Source: Pandoraea pnomenusa
Lineage (GTDB): Bacteria > Pseudomonadota > Gammaproteobacteria > Burkholderiales > Burkholderiaceae
Assembly (NCBI RefSeq): GCF_000767615.3
Contig: NZ_CP009553.3
Coordinates: forward strand, 3,410,001-3,474,000
DNA: 64,000 nucleotides
Direction: 5' to 3'
Shown here: one piece after another, positions 40,769-49,930 of the stretch
Numbering within the stretch: position 1 is the first letter of the stretch
How the letters are laid out: each line of letters starts with the position of its first letter
The notes under the pieces: model-generated
What the model was told of the DNA's origin: nothing
What the model saw: only the letters and a program-made list of their open reading frames with translations
The model's database searches: none
Translations under genes and position numbers: made by a program

Positions 40769-41371
40769 TCAGAAAGCCGGGGTTCCACGATAGGCGGACG
40801 GCCAATCGCCGTCGAGACGCAACCAGGTACGCGAGATGGGGAGAATCGCACCACTCGACGCTTCCTCGGCCAGTTGTCGCAACGCCAGCGAGCCCAGCGT
40901 CTTCGGATCGGTCGGGAACACGAGCAGGAACGTCCGGTTGAGCGCCACGGCAGCGAATTCGCGCACCTCGAAATGATCGACCATCGATTGGTAGAGGTTG
41001 CCGAGCACGAGTCCGCCTGCGGGTGCCATCCAGTTGCCTCGACACCCTCCGATCATGGTGCCGTCGTCGAGTCGGGCTATACCGAATTCGAAATGACGCG
41101 CCGTCCAGGCCCGCGAGAGGTTCGACGCGGCCTGACTGAAAGCTTCCTCGAAGGTGAGTCCCGCAGCGTGCAAATCCCGCGCTTGCAAACGGCGCAGGCC
41201 GCGCGGGCCGTCGAGCACGAGGACGACGAAAACATCGTTGGAGAACGGTTCGCTGACATCGCCGGCAGGGTCGTGCTCATCCACCCAGGCACGGGTGACC
41301 ACGTACGGATAGACGTGGGGATGGCTCGCGGTGTCGAGCGGCGTTTCCAGCGGCGGCAGGGTATCGATCAT
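40769..41371 (-). CDS. Conserved hypothetical protein
   Basis: A 200-residue soluble protein. The segment DVFVVLVLDGPRGLRRLQAR and then LTFEEAFSQAASNLSRAW loosely resembles the DUF1444 (YtpQ-like) pattern, which I offer only as a lead. I placed the start at ATG 41371, four bases after the GT87 stop; ATG 41401 has a better ribosome site (GGTGG) but overlaps that gene by 26 bases. Codon use fits its neighbours. Function unknown. Confidence 0.6.
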   Translation of the reverse strand: MIDTLPPLETPLDTASHPHVYPYVVTRAWVDEHDPAGDVSEPFSNDVFVVLVLDGPRGLRRLQARDLHAAGLTFEEAFSQAASNLSRAWTARHFEFGIARLDDGTMIGGCRGNWMAPAGGLVLGNLYQSMVDHFEVREFAAVALNRTFLLVFPTDPKTLGSLALRQLAEEASSGAILPISRTWLRLDGDWPSAYRGTPAF

Positions 41372-41375
41372 GGCG

Positions 41376-42701
41376 TCACGTTCGCGGACAATGCGTGCCA
41401 TTATGCGCGCGCCACCAACGCAGCGCACGGTACACGATCCACAGCATCGTCAGTGGTAACAGCACGACGCCCCACTGCCCCATCGGCGGCCACAGGGCTG
41501 CGAGATACGCTTGCAACGGCACGATCCATACGAGCCAGGCAAGCGCTGTGCTGGCGCCATGCAGCATCGCACGGCGCGATCGCGCCATGGGCGTACCGCC
41601 CGCCCCTGCCCACTCGGGTAACCCGGTCAGCCCCATCAGCGGCACGACCAGCCATGCCAGTTCGTAATAAAGCAGATAGGGTTGCGCGAGCAGCGTTGCC
41701 GTCGTCGCCGCGGCAACACGCAGCGCTGGCGGCGCCGGGGTCGTCCACAGCCATGCGGTGAAGAGCACGGATGGCAGCGCGATCACCGCGTAGAGCACGT
41801 AAGCGCCGGACAGTCCCACGCCGTGCAGGCGCGCCATGGCGAAGACGGTCGGCATGGCGTGCCAGATCCCTCCCGCGCCCTGCTGCACGACCTCGGTGTT
41901 GAACCGCGCAACCGCGAGAAAGAAGGCGCGCCATAGCGGCCAGCCCGCCCACGCCATCGACAGACCGCAGGCAACGGCACCGACGACGACCATCGTCGTC
42001 AACGCGCGCCATTGACCCGCGCAAATCCACCACAGCGGCAGAAGCAACGCCAACTGCGGCTTGATGACGAGCAATCCGCCGCAGAGCCCGGCCAACGAAG
42101 GACGCGATCCGCCATACGTGAGCGCCACGCACATCAGCAATAACGTGACGAGCGAATTCTGTCCCGCCAGCAAGGCAATCCACAGCCCCGGAAACGCCAG
42201 CGCCACCAGCCACGGCCAGCCACTTTGGCCCCGCCAGATCCTCACCGCAGCGACGTACGCCGCCAGACTCACGACGACATAGACCGCATACGCCGCAGGG
42301 TAGGACAGCCACGAGAGCGGCTGAATCCCCCACTGAAACGGAGGTGGGTAAAGCCAATGCCCGGCATCCGGATAGGCAGGAAAGAACCTGAGCAGCTCCG
42401 GGAACAACGTCGTCGGGTCGAAAGCGGCGAGCGGACCGAGGTGACGCGTAATCCACGACACCGTCCAGAACACACGCAGATCGTGACCCAGCGGTGGCAT
42501 GCCATGACCCGATGCGCCGAGCGGTTCGGCGTCGGACGTCAACCAGCTGAGCGCCCATGCGCCAAGCGCCGCGAGTTGCAGCGCCAGCATTACGGCCGCC
42601 GCCGGCACTGCGACACGCGGCAATGCCCCGCTTCGCGCAGTCGGTGCATCGTCCCCGGCGCACGTCGGGGAAATGTCGGACGTCGATGCCTGACGCTTCA
42701 C
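41376..42701 (-). CDS. Polytopic membrane glycosyltransferase, GT87/DUF2029 family
   Basis: A 441-residue integral membrane protein with about ten hydrophobic helices. Early periplasmic acidic residues are followed by LYPPPFQWGIQPLSWL, LLAGQNSLVTLLLMC and GGLLVIKPQLALLLPLW, the usual landmarks of DUF2029/GT87. By family it transfers mannose or a similar sugar from a polyprenyl-phosphate donor to an envelope glycan. It starts at GTG 42701, with GGGAGG upstream. The gene after it is an unknown soluble protein. Confidence 0.82.
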   Translation of the reverse strand: MKRQASTSDISPTCAGDDAPTARSGALPRVAVPAAAVMLALQLAALGAWALSWLTSDAEPLGASGHGMPPLGHDLRVFWTVSWITRHLGPLAAFDPTTLFPELLRFFPAYPDAGHWLYPPPFQWGIQPLSWLSYPAAYAVYVVVSLAAYVAAVRIWRGQSGWPWLVALAFPGLWIALLAGQNSLVTLLLMCVALTYGGSRPSLAGLCGGLLVIKPQLALLLPLWWICAGQWRALTTMVVVGAVACGLSMAWAGWPLWRAFFLAVARFNTEVVQQGAGGIWHAMPTVFAMARLHGVGLSGAYVLYAVIALPSVLFTAWLWTTPAPPALRVAAATTATLLAQPYLLYYELAWLVVPLMGLTGLPEWAGAGGTPMARSRRAMLHGASTALAWLVWIVPLQAYLAALWPPMGQWGVVLLPLTMLWIVYRALRWWRAHNGTHCPRT

Positions 42702-42980
42702 ATGACCTCCCTCGGCACTTGTTTCAGATGTTAAGGCGCGGCAGCCCCTACGGCGCACACGGCGCCATCAGAATACCAAAATCCCCTTATGATTCATCGA
42801 CTTAAATTCACACCGACCGCAACGTCCGCGCACTTGCCGAGACGCAGGTTTTACATCGCGTTACAAAATGAAACGGATGCCGACTTTGCCGTGAACGACA
42901 CTTTTCTCATGCGAAATCGCCCCGTGCTCGCCAGCACGCAGAAAGGGGAATCGCACTTACCGCACGATGGAGAAAACAAC

Positions 42981-43679
42981 ATGGATAACGATCTGCAACC
43001 GCGTCGCATGCACCCGCTGATTGCTGCCGCTGCCGGCAGCGTCGTGGTCGTGAGTCTGCTTGGCGTGGCCGCCATCACGGGTGTGCTGCCGCTTGCGCGA
43101 AGCACCGATGGCCCTGCCCCGACGGGTAACAGTTCGCCGGGTAACAGTTCACAATACGCGCTGACGTCGCCGCAATCGCAGCCGTCGTGGTCGACGCAGC
43201 CGGGCGCAGCCTCCCAGCAAGGGACGCAGCCGACCCAACAAGCGCAATATGCGCCGCAGCAGGCCCCGGCGCAACGCACCCCGGCGCCGCAACCGTCCTA
43301 CGCGCAACAAGCCGCCGCACCGGCGCGTCAGCAGGCGGCAACGTGCTCGACCTGCGGCACGGTCCAGTCGGTGGAGCCGATTCGTACGCAAGGTCAGGCA
43401 ACGGGTCTCGGTGCCGTGGGCGGTGCCGTTGCCGGCGGTCTGCTCGGCAATCAGTTCGGTGCGGGCAACGGCCGCACCGCAATGACGGTGGTCGGCGCCC
43501 TTGGCGGCGGACTGGCCGGGAACGAAGTCGAGAAGCGCGTGCGATCCGAAACGGTATATCGCGTGTATGTGCGCATGGACACCGGCAAGACCCGCTACTG
43601 GACGTATCAGTCGGCGCCGGGCGTGCAACCGGGCGACCGCGTGCGACTCGAAAACAACGGCCTGGTGCGCGCGGGTTAA
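42981..43679 (+). CDS. Glycine-zipper 2TM-domain envelope protein
   Basis: A 232-residue protein from ATG 42981 (GGAGA upstream). One N-terminal membrane anchor (AAAAGSVVVVSLLGVAAITG) is followed by ~100 residues rich in Gln, Pro and Ala, a CSTCG pair, then a glycine zipper (GLGAVGGAVAGGLLGNQF and VVGALGGGLAGNEVEK) and a C-terminal fold (YRVYVRMDTGKTRYWTYQ). This is the layout of SlyB/YMGG-like outer-envelope proteins. It stands alone with a strong terminator. Confidence 0.85.
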   Translation: MDNDLQPRRMHPLIAAAAGSVVVVSLLGVAAITGVLPLARSTDGPAPTGNSSPGNSSQYALTSPQSQPSWSTQPGAASQQGTQPTQQAQYAPQQAPAQRTPAPQPSYAQQAAAPARQQAATCSTCGTVQSVEPIRTQGQATGLGAVGGAVAGGLLGNQFGAGNGRTAMTVVGALGGGLAGNEVEKRVRSETVYRVYVRMDTGKTRYWTYQSAPGVQPGDRVRLENNGLVRAG

Positions 43680-43747
43680 GACATGCTTGCGGTCGGCACC
43701 GAGGCAATCGCTGCGATGCGAGCGCATTGACCGCCCGCCCCACCAAA

Positions 43748-43781
43748 GACAAAAGCCGCTCTCTCTGGAGCGGCTTTTGTC
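43748..43781. terminator. Intrinsic terminator, bidirectional
   Basis: Perfect 14-base arms GACAAAAGCCGCTC and GAGCGGCTTTTGTC with a six-base loop. It separates the glycine-zipper gene from the convergent isc cluster end. Confidence 0.93.
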
Positions 43782-43837
43782 TTGTCGGCGCCCGGAGGCG
43801 ACGCTCAGGCGGGCCGGTCGCGCCGGTCACCCGCGGA

Positions 43838-44032
43838 TCAGTCGGCTTCGTCGATCCACGCCATCTGGATGGCCTCGAGGATCTTCTCGCCCGAGCGCTC
43901 CGGCGCATCGTCGAAGCCGTCGAGTGCCATCACCCATTCCCGCAGGTCGGTAAAGCGCACGTATTGCGGGTCGACGTCGGGATGCGCCTCGGTGAGCGCG
44001 ATCGCGATATCCAGCGTATCAGTCCATTTCAT
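43838..44032 (-). CDS. iscX: Iron-sulfur assembly accessory protein IscX
   Basis: A 64-residue acidic protein that binds IscS and iron and moderates cluster assembly. The sequence runs MKWTDTLDIAIALTEAHP, DVDPQYVRFTDL and ends MAWIDEAD, the family pattern. It is the last gene of the isc run, 52 bases after fdx. Confidence 0.94.
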   Translation of the reverse strand: MKWTDTLDIAIALTEAHPDVDPQYVRFTDLREWVMALDGFDDAPERSGEKILEAIQMAWIDEAD

Positions 44033-44084
44033 GGGGCAGGCTCCTGTTTCTCTCGTGTCACCGCACAACGCCGGACGGCGTCGC

Positions 44085-44426
44085 TCAGTGATTTTCCTTG
44101 GCGTGATTGATCGTGTACTTCGGAATCTCGACGACCAGATCCGAATCGGCGGGCATCAGCGTCTGGCACGACAGGCGCGACGTAGGCTCGAGCCCCCAGG
44201 CCTTGTCGAGCAGATCTTCCTCTTCGTCCGCGGCCGGTTCCAGCGCTTCAAACCCCTCGCGCACGATCACGTGGCATGTGGTGCAAGCGCACGACAGTTC
44301 GCAGGCGTGCTCGATTTCGATATGGTTGTCCAGCAGCGCCCGGCACACGGACGTGCCCGGCGCGACTTCCAGCACCGCGCCTTCCGGGCAAAGCTCGACG
44401 TGAGGCAATACAACGATTTGAGGCAT
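44085..44426 (-). CDS. fdx: ISC-type 2Fe-2S ferredoxin
   Basis: A 113-residue adrenodoxin-type ferredoxin that supplies electrons for cluster assembly. The cluster ligands are Cys-x5-Cys-x2-Cys in HACELSCACTTCHV plus Cys in RLSCQTL. ATG 44426 gives the expected PQIVVLPH start. It lies 22 bases after hscA. Confidence 0.95.
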   Translation of the reverse strand: MPQIVVLPHVELCPEGAVLEVAPGTSVCRALLDNHIEIEHACELSCACTTCHVIVREGFEALEPAADEEEDLLDKAWGLEPTSRLSCQTLMPADSDLVVEIPKYTINHAKENH

Positions 44427-44448
44427 GGCTTTCGGTTTCCGTGGTGTC

Positions 44449-46326
44449 TTACAGTTTGTCGATGTCGGCCACGCGCCGGCCGGCGAGCGCCGCGCGGATG
44501 CTCTTGTCCATGCGGCGGGCGGCGAACGCATCGGTCGCATGCGAGAGCGTTTCGGTCGCTGCCTTGATGGCGGCCTGATCGTCGCCAGACGCCTTCTGCC
44601 GCAGATCGGCCAGCAGCGTGTCGATGTGAGCGCGCTCGTCGGCATCGAGCAGCTCGGGATCGGCCTGCAAGGCGCTGTCGATTGCCACGAGCAGACGCTC
44701 GGCTTCGACCTGTTGCTCGCGCAGCGCACGGGCGCGCATGTCCTGCTCGGCCGAGCCGAAGCTGTCCTGCAGCATGCGCGAGATGTCCTCGTCAGCCAGA
44801 CCGTACGACGGCTTGACCTCGATCGAGGCCGCCACGCCGGAATGCATTTCCTGCGCCGAGACCGAGAGCAGCCCGTCGGCGTCGACCTGATACGTCACGC
44901 GAATGCGCGCCGCACCGGCCGTCATCGGCGGAATGCCACGCAACTCGAAGCGCGCGAGCGAGCGGCAGTCGGAGGCCAGTTCGCGCTCGCCCTGGAGCAC
45001 GTGAATGGCCATGGCCGTCTGGCCATCCTTGAAGGTGGTGAACTCCTGTGCGCGCGCTACCGGAATGGTCGCGTTGCGCGGAATGATCTTCTCGACCAGC
45101 CCGCCCATCGTCTCCACGCCGAGCGAGAGGGGAATCACGTCGAGCAGCAGCCAGTCGTCGCCTTCGGCCTGATTGCCCGCCAGCAGGTTGGCCTGCACCG
45201 CGGCGCCGAGCGCCACCACCTGATCCGGATCGAGATCGACCAGCGGTTCCCGGCCGAAGAATCCGGCCACCGCCTCGCGCACTTGCGGCATACGCGTCGC
45301 GCCGCCGACGAGGACGACGCCCTTCACGTCTTCCGGGCCCATTCCGGCGTCGCGCAGTGCCTTGCGCATCGGACCGATCGTGCGCTGCACGAGCGATGCG
45401 CCGAGCGCGGTGAATTGCTCGCGCGCGAGCGAGAGTTCCACCTTGCGTCCCGCCGACAAGGTGAGCGCGATCGTCGCCGTGTCGGCATCCGTCAGTGCTT
45501 CCTTGGTGGTACGCGCGTGATCGAGCAGGCTGCGTACATCCTGCGGGGTGAGCGTTGCGATATCGAGCCCCGCGGCCTCTACCGCCCAACGGTAGATCGC
45601 CTGATCGAAGTCGTCGCCGCCGAGCGCGGAGTCACCGCCCGCCGCGAGCACTTCGAAAACGCCCTTGGTCAGCCGCAGGATCGAGATGTCGAAGGTGCCA
45701 CCGCCGAGATCGTAGACCGCGTAGAGGCCCTCCGCCGCGTTGTCCAGACCATACGCAATGGCCGCCGCCGTCGGCTCGTTGAGCAGCCGCAGCACATTCA
45801 GCCCGGCCAGCCGCGCGGCGTCCTTGGTCGCCTGACGCTGCGCATCGTCGAAATAGGCGGGCACGGTAATGACGGCGCCAACGAGATCATCGCCGAGCGT
45901 ATCTTCGGCGCGCTGACGCAGCGTCGCGAGGATTTCCGCCGACACCTCCACCGGGCTCTTCACGCCGCCGGCCGTGTTCATTTGCACCATGCCGGGCGCG
46001 TCGACGAAGTCGTACGGCGCGTTGTCGGCGTGAGCGACATCGGCCAGGCCCCGGCCCATGAACCGCTTGACCGAGACGATGGTGTTGCGCGGATCGGTGG
46101 CCGCCGCCGCCTTGGCGTCGTACCCGATCTGGGTACGCGGCCCGCCGAGATAGCGCACGACGGACGGCAGCAGCACGCGGCCCTGTTCGTCGGGAAGGAC
46201 TTCGGCCACGCCGCTGCGCACGGAGGCCACGAGCGAATGCGTCGTGCCCAGGTCGATGCCCACGGCGAGTCGCCGCTGGTGCGGCGCGGGGGACATGCCG
46301 GGTTCGGAAATTTGCAGAAGGGCCAT
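44449..46326 (-). CDS. hscA: Fe-S assembly Hsp70 chaperone HscA
   Basis: A 625-residue specialised Hsp70 that releases clusters from IscU. The ATPase signatures [27 protein letters not shown] and [17 protein letters not shown] are intact, followed by the peptide-binding domain ([21 protein letters not shown]) and helical lid. It follows hscB by 86 bases. Confidence 0.96.
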   Translation of the reverse strand: MALLQISEPGMSPAPHQRRLAVGIDLGTTHSLVASVRSGVAEVLPDEQGRVLLPSVVRYLGGPRTQIGYDAKAAAATDPRNTIVSVKRFMGRGLADVAHADNAPYDFVDAPGMVQMNTAGGVKSPVEVSAEILATLRQRAEDTLGDDLVGAVITVPAYFDDAQRQATKDAARLAGLNVLRLLNEPTAAAIAYGLDNAAEGLYAVYDLGGGTFDISILRLTKGVFEVLAAGGDSALGGDDFDQAIYRWAVEAAGLDIATLTPQDVRSLLDHARTTKEALTDADTATIALTLSAGRKVELSLAREQFTALGASLVQRTIGPMRKALRDAGMGPEDVKGVVLVGGATRMPQVREAVAGFFGREPLVDLDPDQVVALGAAVQANLLAGNQAEGDDWLLLDVIPLSLGVETMGGLVEKIIPRNATIPVARAQEFTTFKDGQTAMAIHVLQGERELASDCRSLARFELRGIPPMTAGAARIRVTYQVDADGLLSVSAQEMHSGVAASIEVKPSYGLADEDISRMLQDSFGSAEQDMRARALREQQVEAERLLVAIDSALQADPELLDADERAHIDTLLADLRQKASGDDQAAIKAATETLSHATDAFAARRMDKSIRAALAGRRVADIDKL

Positions 46327-46412
46327 GACTTTGCAATGCGGGCCACGCGCGCGCGCGTGCACCCTGTTCTCAAGCAGTTCTCAGGGACATGTGACGGCGC
46401 CGCACCGGGCCG

Positions 46413-46943
46413 TCACGCGTTTTCCAGCATTTCGATGCGCTGCGCCACGTCTTCCTCGGCGCGCGCAATGAACATCAGTTGCCGCACGGCTTCCGCCGCC
46501 GGCTGCCAGGCTTCGCTCTCGAGCCAGTCGCCCAGCTTCGCGAGCCGCACACGACGGTCGTCGCGCAGCGATCTCGCCAGCGCATCGAGCGCACCGACGT
46601 TACGGGCGGCCACGGCGTCGTCGATGGCTTCGCGCCACTCCATCTGCTGCATCAGGAAATCGGGGGCCATCGCGGTATTGTTCTCCGCGCCCACGTCGAT
46701 GCCCTGCAACGACAGCAGATAAGTCGCGCGCTGCAGCGGATCGCGCAACGTGCGATACGCCGCATTCGCCTGCGCCGCCCATTGCATCGCCACACGGCGC
46801 TCCGCGTCGCTCGCGCTGGCGAAGCGATCCGGATGCACGCGCGACTGCACCGCGCGGTATGCCGCGTCAAGGGCCTCACTGTCGAGCGTGAAACGCTGCG
46901 GCAGCTCGAACAGCGTGAAATAGTTGTCAGTCAATGCACTCAT
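46413..46943 (-). CDS. hscB: Fe-S assembly J-protein HscB
   Basis: A 176-residue co-chaperone of HscA. The J-domain HPD is in [17 protein letters not shown] and the C-terminal helical domain binds IscU. Length matches E. coli (171). It begins 106 bases after the DUF3565 gene, the only sizeable gap in the downstream half of the cluster. Confidence 0.95.
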   Translation of the reverse strand: MSALTDNYFTLFELPQRFTLDSEALDAAYRAVQSRVHPDRFASASDAERRVAMQWAAQANAAYRTLRDPLQRATYLLSLQGIDVGAENNTAMAPDFLMQQMEWREAIDDAVAARNVGALDALARSLRDDRRVRLAKLGDWLESEAWQPAAEAVRQLMFIARAEEDVAQRIEMLENA

Positions 46944-47049
46944 CGCGCAATCGTAAAAAAAGCGGCTCGCGCCGCCTTGTTGCCTACGCTGCCATCCGTT
47001 CGCCCTGTTGGCGACGCTCGTCGATCACGGCATGCCGTGTCGGATCGTG

Positions 47050-47295
47050 TCACGCATCGGGCGGCTCGCCGCGTTCGCACTTGCGGCACGGCAATCGACT
47101 ACCGAGCATCGCCTCACGACCTTCGGGGCTTTGCGTCCATGTCCGGATCTGCCAGGGCGGAAGATGCCGGACATGTTGACCGTGCCCGCAGGCCAGTCGC
47201 GCGACCCATTGACCTTCGTCGTCCTGCCGAAAGCCAACGATCTCGCGCAACGGCGCAGCGTCAGACGCGGAACGACTCGCCGCAGCCGCACTCAT
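47050..47295 (-). CDS. DUF3565 small Cys-containing protein
   Basis: An 81-codon frame whose core ([43 protein letters not shown]) fits the DUF3565 family. The Cys-Gly-His-x-Gln-His and Cys-x2-Cys pattern suggests one metal or Fe-S site. ATG 47295 would overlap iscA by 35 bases; TTG 47247, just before REIVGF, avoids the overlap, and I cannot decide. It interrupts the usual iscA-hscB junction, which hints at an iron-related role. Confidence 0.75.
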   Translation of the reverse strand: MSAAAASRSASDAAPLREIVGFRQDDEGQWVARLACGHGQHVRHLPPWQIRTWTQSPEGREAMLGSRLPCRKCERGEPPDA

Positions 47296-47584
47296 CCTTG
47301 ACGTTCGGATTGTTGAAGCGGAATCCTTCGTTCAGGCCTTCGCGGGCGAAGTCCAGCTCGGTGCCGTCGATATACGGCAAGCTCTTCGGGTCGACGATCA
47401 CCTTCACACCATGGCTTTCGAAGACCGTGTCCTCGCCCGCCACTTCGTCGGCATATTCCAGCTTGTAGGCCAGGCCCGAGCAGCCGGTCGTCTTCACGCC
47501 CAGCCGCAGACCCACGCCCTTGCCGCGCCGCGTGAGGTAACGCGAAACGTGCTGCGCGGCCTTCTCGGTCAGTGTAATGGCCAT
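47261..47584 (-). CDS. iscA: A-type Fe-S carrier IscA
   Basis: A 107-residue carrier. The three cluster cysteines are seen in [11 protein letters not shown] and DECGCGESF near the C-terminus. It lies 30 bases after iscU, and its end overlaps the DUF3565 frame. Confidence 0.95.
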   Translation of the reverse strand: MAITLTEKAAQHVSRYLTRRGKGVGLRLGVKTTGCSGLAYKLEYADEVAGEDTVFESHGVKVIVDPKSLPYIDGTELDFAREGLNEGFRFNNPNVKDECGCGESFRV

Positions 47585-47614
47585 GTTTGCCTGCTTCCTC
47601 TATGCGTTCCGCAC

Positions 47615-48013
47615 TCAGGCGGCATCAGCCGTCTGACCGTGCTTCTGCTTGTAGTCGGCAACCGCCGCCTTGATGGCGTCTTCCGCCAGAATCGAGCAGT
47701 GGATCTTCACCGGCGGCAATGCCAGTTCCTGCGCGATTTCCGTGTTCTTGATGGCGAGCGCCTGATCCAGCGTCTTGCCCTTGACCCACTCGGTCACCAG
47801 CGACGACGAAGCGATCGCCGAGCCACAACCGTAGGTCTTGAACTTGGCATCTTCGATCACGCCGGCTTCGTTCACGCGGATCTGCAACTTCATCACGTCG
47901 CCGCAGGCCGGTGCGCCGACCATGCCCGTACCGACGGCGTCATCGCCCTTTTCGAACGAACCGACGTTGCGCGGGTTTTCGTAGTGATCCAGAACTTCCT
48001 TGCTGTACGACAT
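47615..48013 (-). CDS. iscU: Fe-S scaffold IscU
   Basis: A 132-residue scaffold on which clusters are built from IscS sulfur. The three ligand cysteines (GAPACGDVMK, YGCGSAIASSS, IHCSILAEDAIK), the Asp near the first Cys and the HscA-binding LPPVK are all present. It lies 18 bases after iscS. Confidence 0.97.
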   Translation of the reverse strand: MSYSKEVLDHYENPRNVGSFEKGDDAVGTGMVGAPACGDVMKLQIRVNEAGVIEDAKFKTYGCGSAIASSSLVTEWVKGKTLDQALAIKNTEIAQELALPPVKIHCSILAEDAIKAAVADYKQKHGQTADAA

Positions 48014-48031
48014 GGCTAACTCCTTGAATGC

Positions 48032-49255
48032 TCAGTGTGCGGCCCACTGGATCGAATTCAGATCGACCCCGTCCTTGTACATTTCCCACAGCGGCGACAG
48101 ATCGCGCAGCTTGCCGATCTTGCTCTTGAGCAGCTCGACCACGTAGTCGACTTCCTGCTCGGTCGTGAAACGACCCACCGTGAAGCGAATCGAGCTGTGC
48201 GCCAGTTCGTCGTTGCGACCCAGGGCACGCAAAACGTACGAAGGCTCCAGCGACGCCGACGTGCAGGCCGAGCCCGACGACACGGCCACGTCCTTGATCG
48301 CCATGATCAGCGACTCGCCTTCGACGAAGTTGAAGCTGATGTTCAGGTTGTGCGGGACACGCTTTTCCATGTCGCCGTTCACATACACCTCTTCCATTTC
48401 CGTCAGGCCCTTGAGCAAACGGTCGCGCAGCATGCGCACACGCTCGTTCTCGACGGCCATTTCCTCGCGTGCCAGGCGGAACGCCTCGCCCATGCCCACG
48501 ATCTGGTGCGTGGCGAGCGTGCCCGAGCGCATGCCGCGCTCATGACCGCCGCCATGAATCTGCGCCTCGATGCGAACGCGCGGCTTGCGGCGCACGTACA
48601 GCGCGCCGATCCCCTTCGGACCGTAGGTCTTGTGCGCCGAGAACGACATCAGGTCGACCTTCAGCGTGGCCAGGTCGATCGGCATCTTGCCAGTGGCCTG
48701 GGCGGCGTCGACGTGGAAAATGATGCCTTTCTCGCGGCAGATCTCGCCGATCGCCCCGATGTCCTGGATCACGCCGATTTCGTTGTTCACGGCCATGACC
48801 GACACGAGAATCGTGTCCGGACGCAGTGCCGCCTTGAACACTTCGAGATCGAGCAGACCGTCGTCCTTCACGTCCAGGTAAGTGACTTCGAAGCCTTCGC
48901 GCTCGAGTTCGCGCATGGTGTCGAGCACCGCCTTGTGCTCGGTCTTCACCGTGATGAGGTGCTTACCCTTGCCTTGATAAAAGTGCGCCGCGCCCTTGAG
49001 GGCGAGGTTGTTCGACTCGGTGGCGCCCGACGTCCACACGATCTCGCGCGGATCGGCGTTCACCAGCTTGGCAACTTCCTCGCGCGCCTCTTCCACCGCC
49101 TGCTCGGCAGCCCAGCCGAACGAGTGGCTGCGCGACGCCGGGTTGCCGAATTGCTCGCGCAGGTAAGGCAACATCTTGTCCACGACGCGCGGGTCAATCG
49201 GCGTCGTGGCGCTGTAATCCATGTAGATGGGGAGGTTGAGGGTGTCGTTTTTCAT
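48032..49255 (-). CDS. iscS: Cysteine desulfurase IscS
   Basis: A 407-residue PLP enzyme that takes sulfur from cysteine for Fe-S clusters and tRNA thiolation. ATG 49255 begins [18 protein letters not shown]. The PLP lysine is in [12 protein letters not shown] and the active-site Cys loop is [17 protein letters not shown]. It follows iscR by 31 bases. Confidence 0.97.
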   Translation of the reverse strand: MKNDTLNLPIYMDYSATTPIDPRVVDKMLPYLREQFGNPASRSHSFGWAAEQAVEEAREEVAKLVNADPREIVWTSGATESNNLALKGAAHFYQGKGKHLITVKTEHKAVLDTMRELEREGFEVTYLDVKDDGLLDLEVFKAALRPDTILVSVMAVNNEIGVIQDIGAIGEICREKGIIFHVDAAQATGKMPIDLATLKVDLMSFSAHKTYGPKGIGALYVRRKPRVRIEAQIHGGGHERGMRSGTLATHQIVGMGEAFRLAREEMAVENERVRMLRDRLLKGLTEMEEVYVNGDMEKRVPHNLNISFNFVEGESLIMAIKDVAVSSGSACTSASLEPSYVLRALGRNDELAHSSIRFTVGRFTTEQEVDYVVELLKSKIGKLRDLSPLWEMYKDGVDLNSIQWAAH

Positions 49256-49286
49256 GGGGTGCTCCAGGATCGTGCCGCGGCGCCTG

Positions 49287-49814
49287 TTATGAACGGGCCA
49301 TATCGAAGACCGAATTGGGAATACGCGCTGCAATGGTCTGGTTGTTGGTGCCGGACTCGCGCGTGTCGCGCAGAACAGCCTGCTGGGCCTGCTTGCTGCG
49401 CTGCTGCTCGACGAGGTCGCGCAGCGAAACGGAATCGAGATACTCGACCATCTTCTGGTTGAGCGTCGCCCACAGCTCGTGCGTCATGCAATGACCGCGA
49501 TGGCCGTCCTGGCCCTTCTCGCAATTACCCTTGCTGCCGCACTGGGTGGCGTCGAGCGGTTCGTCGACCGCAATAATGATGTCGGCCACCGTCACCTCTT
49601 CCGCGCGACGCGCCAGACTGTAGCCGCCGCCCGGCCCGCGCACGCTCTCCACGATTTCGTGGCGACGCAGCTTGCCGAACAACTGTTCCAGATAAGAGAG
49701 GGAGATTCGCTGACGCTGACTAATGCCCGCAAGCGTCACGGGACCCGCGTCCTGGCGCATGGCCAGGTCGATCATCGCCGTGACGGCGAAACGGCCTTTC
49801 GTGGTAAGTCTCAT
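49287..49814 (-). CDS. iscR: Fe-S cluster regulator IscR
   Basis: A 175-residue Rrf2-family repressor. The winged helix ([16 protein letters not shown] and [12 protein letters not shown]) is followed by the cluster ligands Cys92, Cys98, Cys109 and His112. The spacing between the second and third Cys is five residues longer than in E. coli (C98 to C104). By family the [2Fe-2S] form represses the isc promoter. It is the first gene of the cluster, downstream of two IscR-box-like sites. Confidence 0.96.
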   Translation of the reverse strand: MRLTTKGRFAVTAMIDLAMRQDAGPVTLAGISQRQRISLSYLEQLFGKLRRHEIVESVRGPGGGYSLARRAEEVTVADIIIAVDEPLDATQCGSKGNCEKGQDGHRGHCMTHELWATLNQKMVEYLDSVSLRDLVEQQRSKQAQQAVLRDTRESGTNNQTIAARIPNSVFDMARS

Positions 49815-49830
49815 GATGATGCAGGGGATT

Positions 49831-49882
49831 AATCTCGACTATTTTCGTCAAGTATAAATTCCCTACGAATTTAGTCAAGTAC
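49831..49882 (-). promoter_or_regulatory. isc promoter with two tandem IscR-box-like sites
   Basis: Read on the minus strand: -35 TTGACT (49878-49873), 16-base spacer, -10 TATACT (49856-49851). Two 25-base elements sharing TACTTGAC lie in tandem, 49882-49858 and 49855-49831. The second fits the type 1 IscR consensus (ATASYYGACTRWWWYAGTCRRSTAT) at about 22 of 25 places by eye and the first at about 21. The first spans the -35 and most of the spacer; the second begins in the -10 and runs downstream of it. Confidence 0.75.
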
Positions 49883-49930
49883 TTCTGGCCCACTTTTTGC
49901 GAAAGTTCCGTCGCCCGCTTGTGAAATTTC

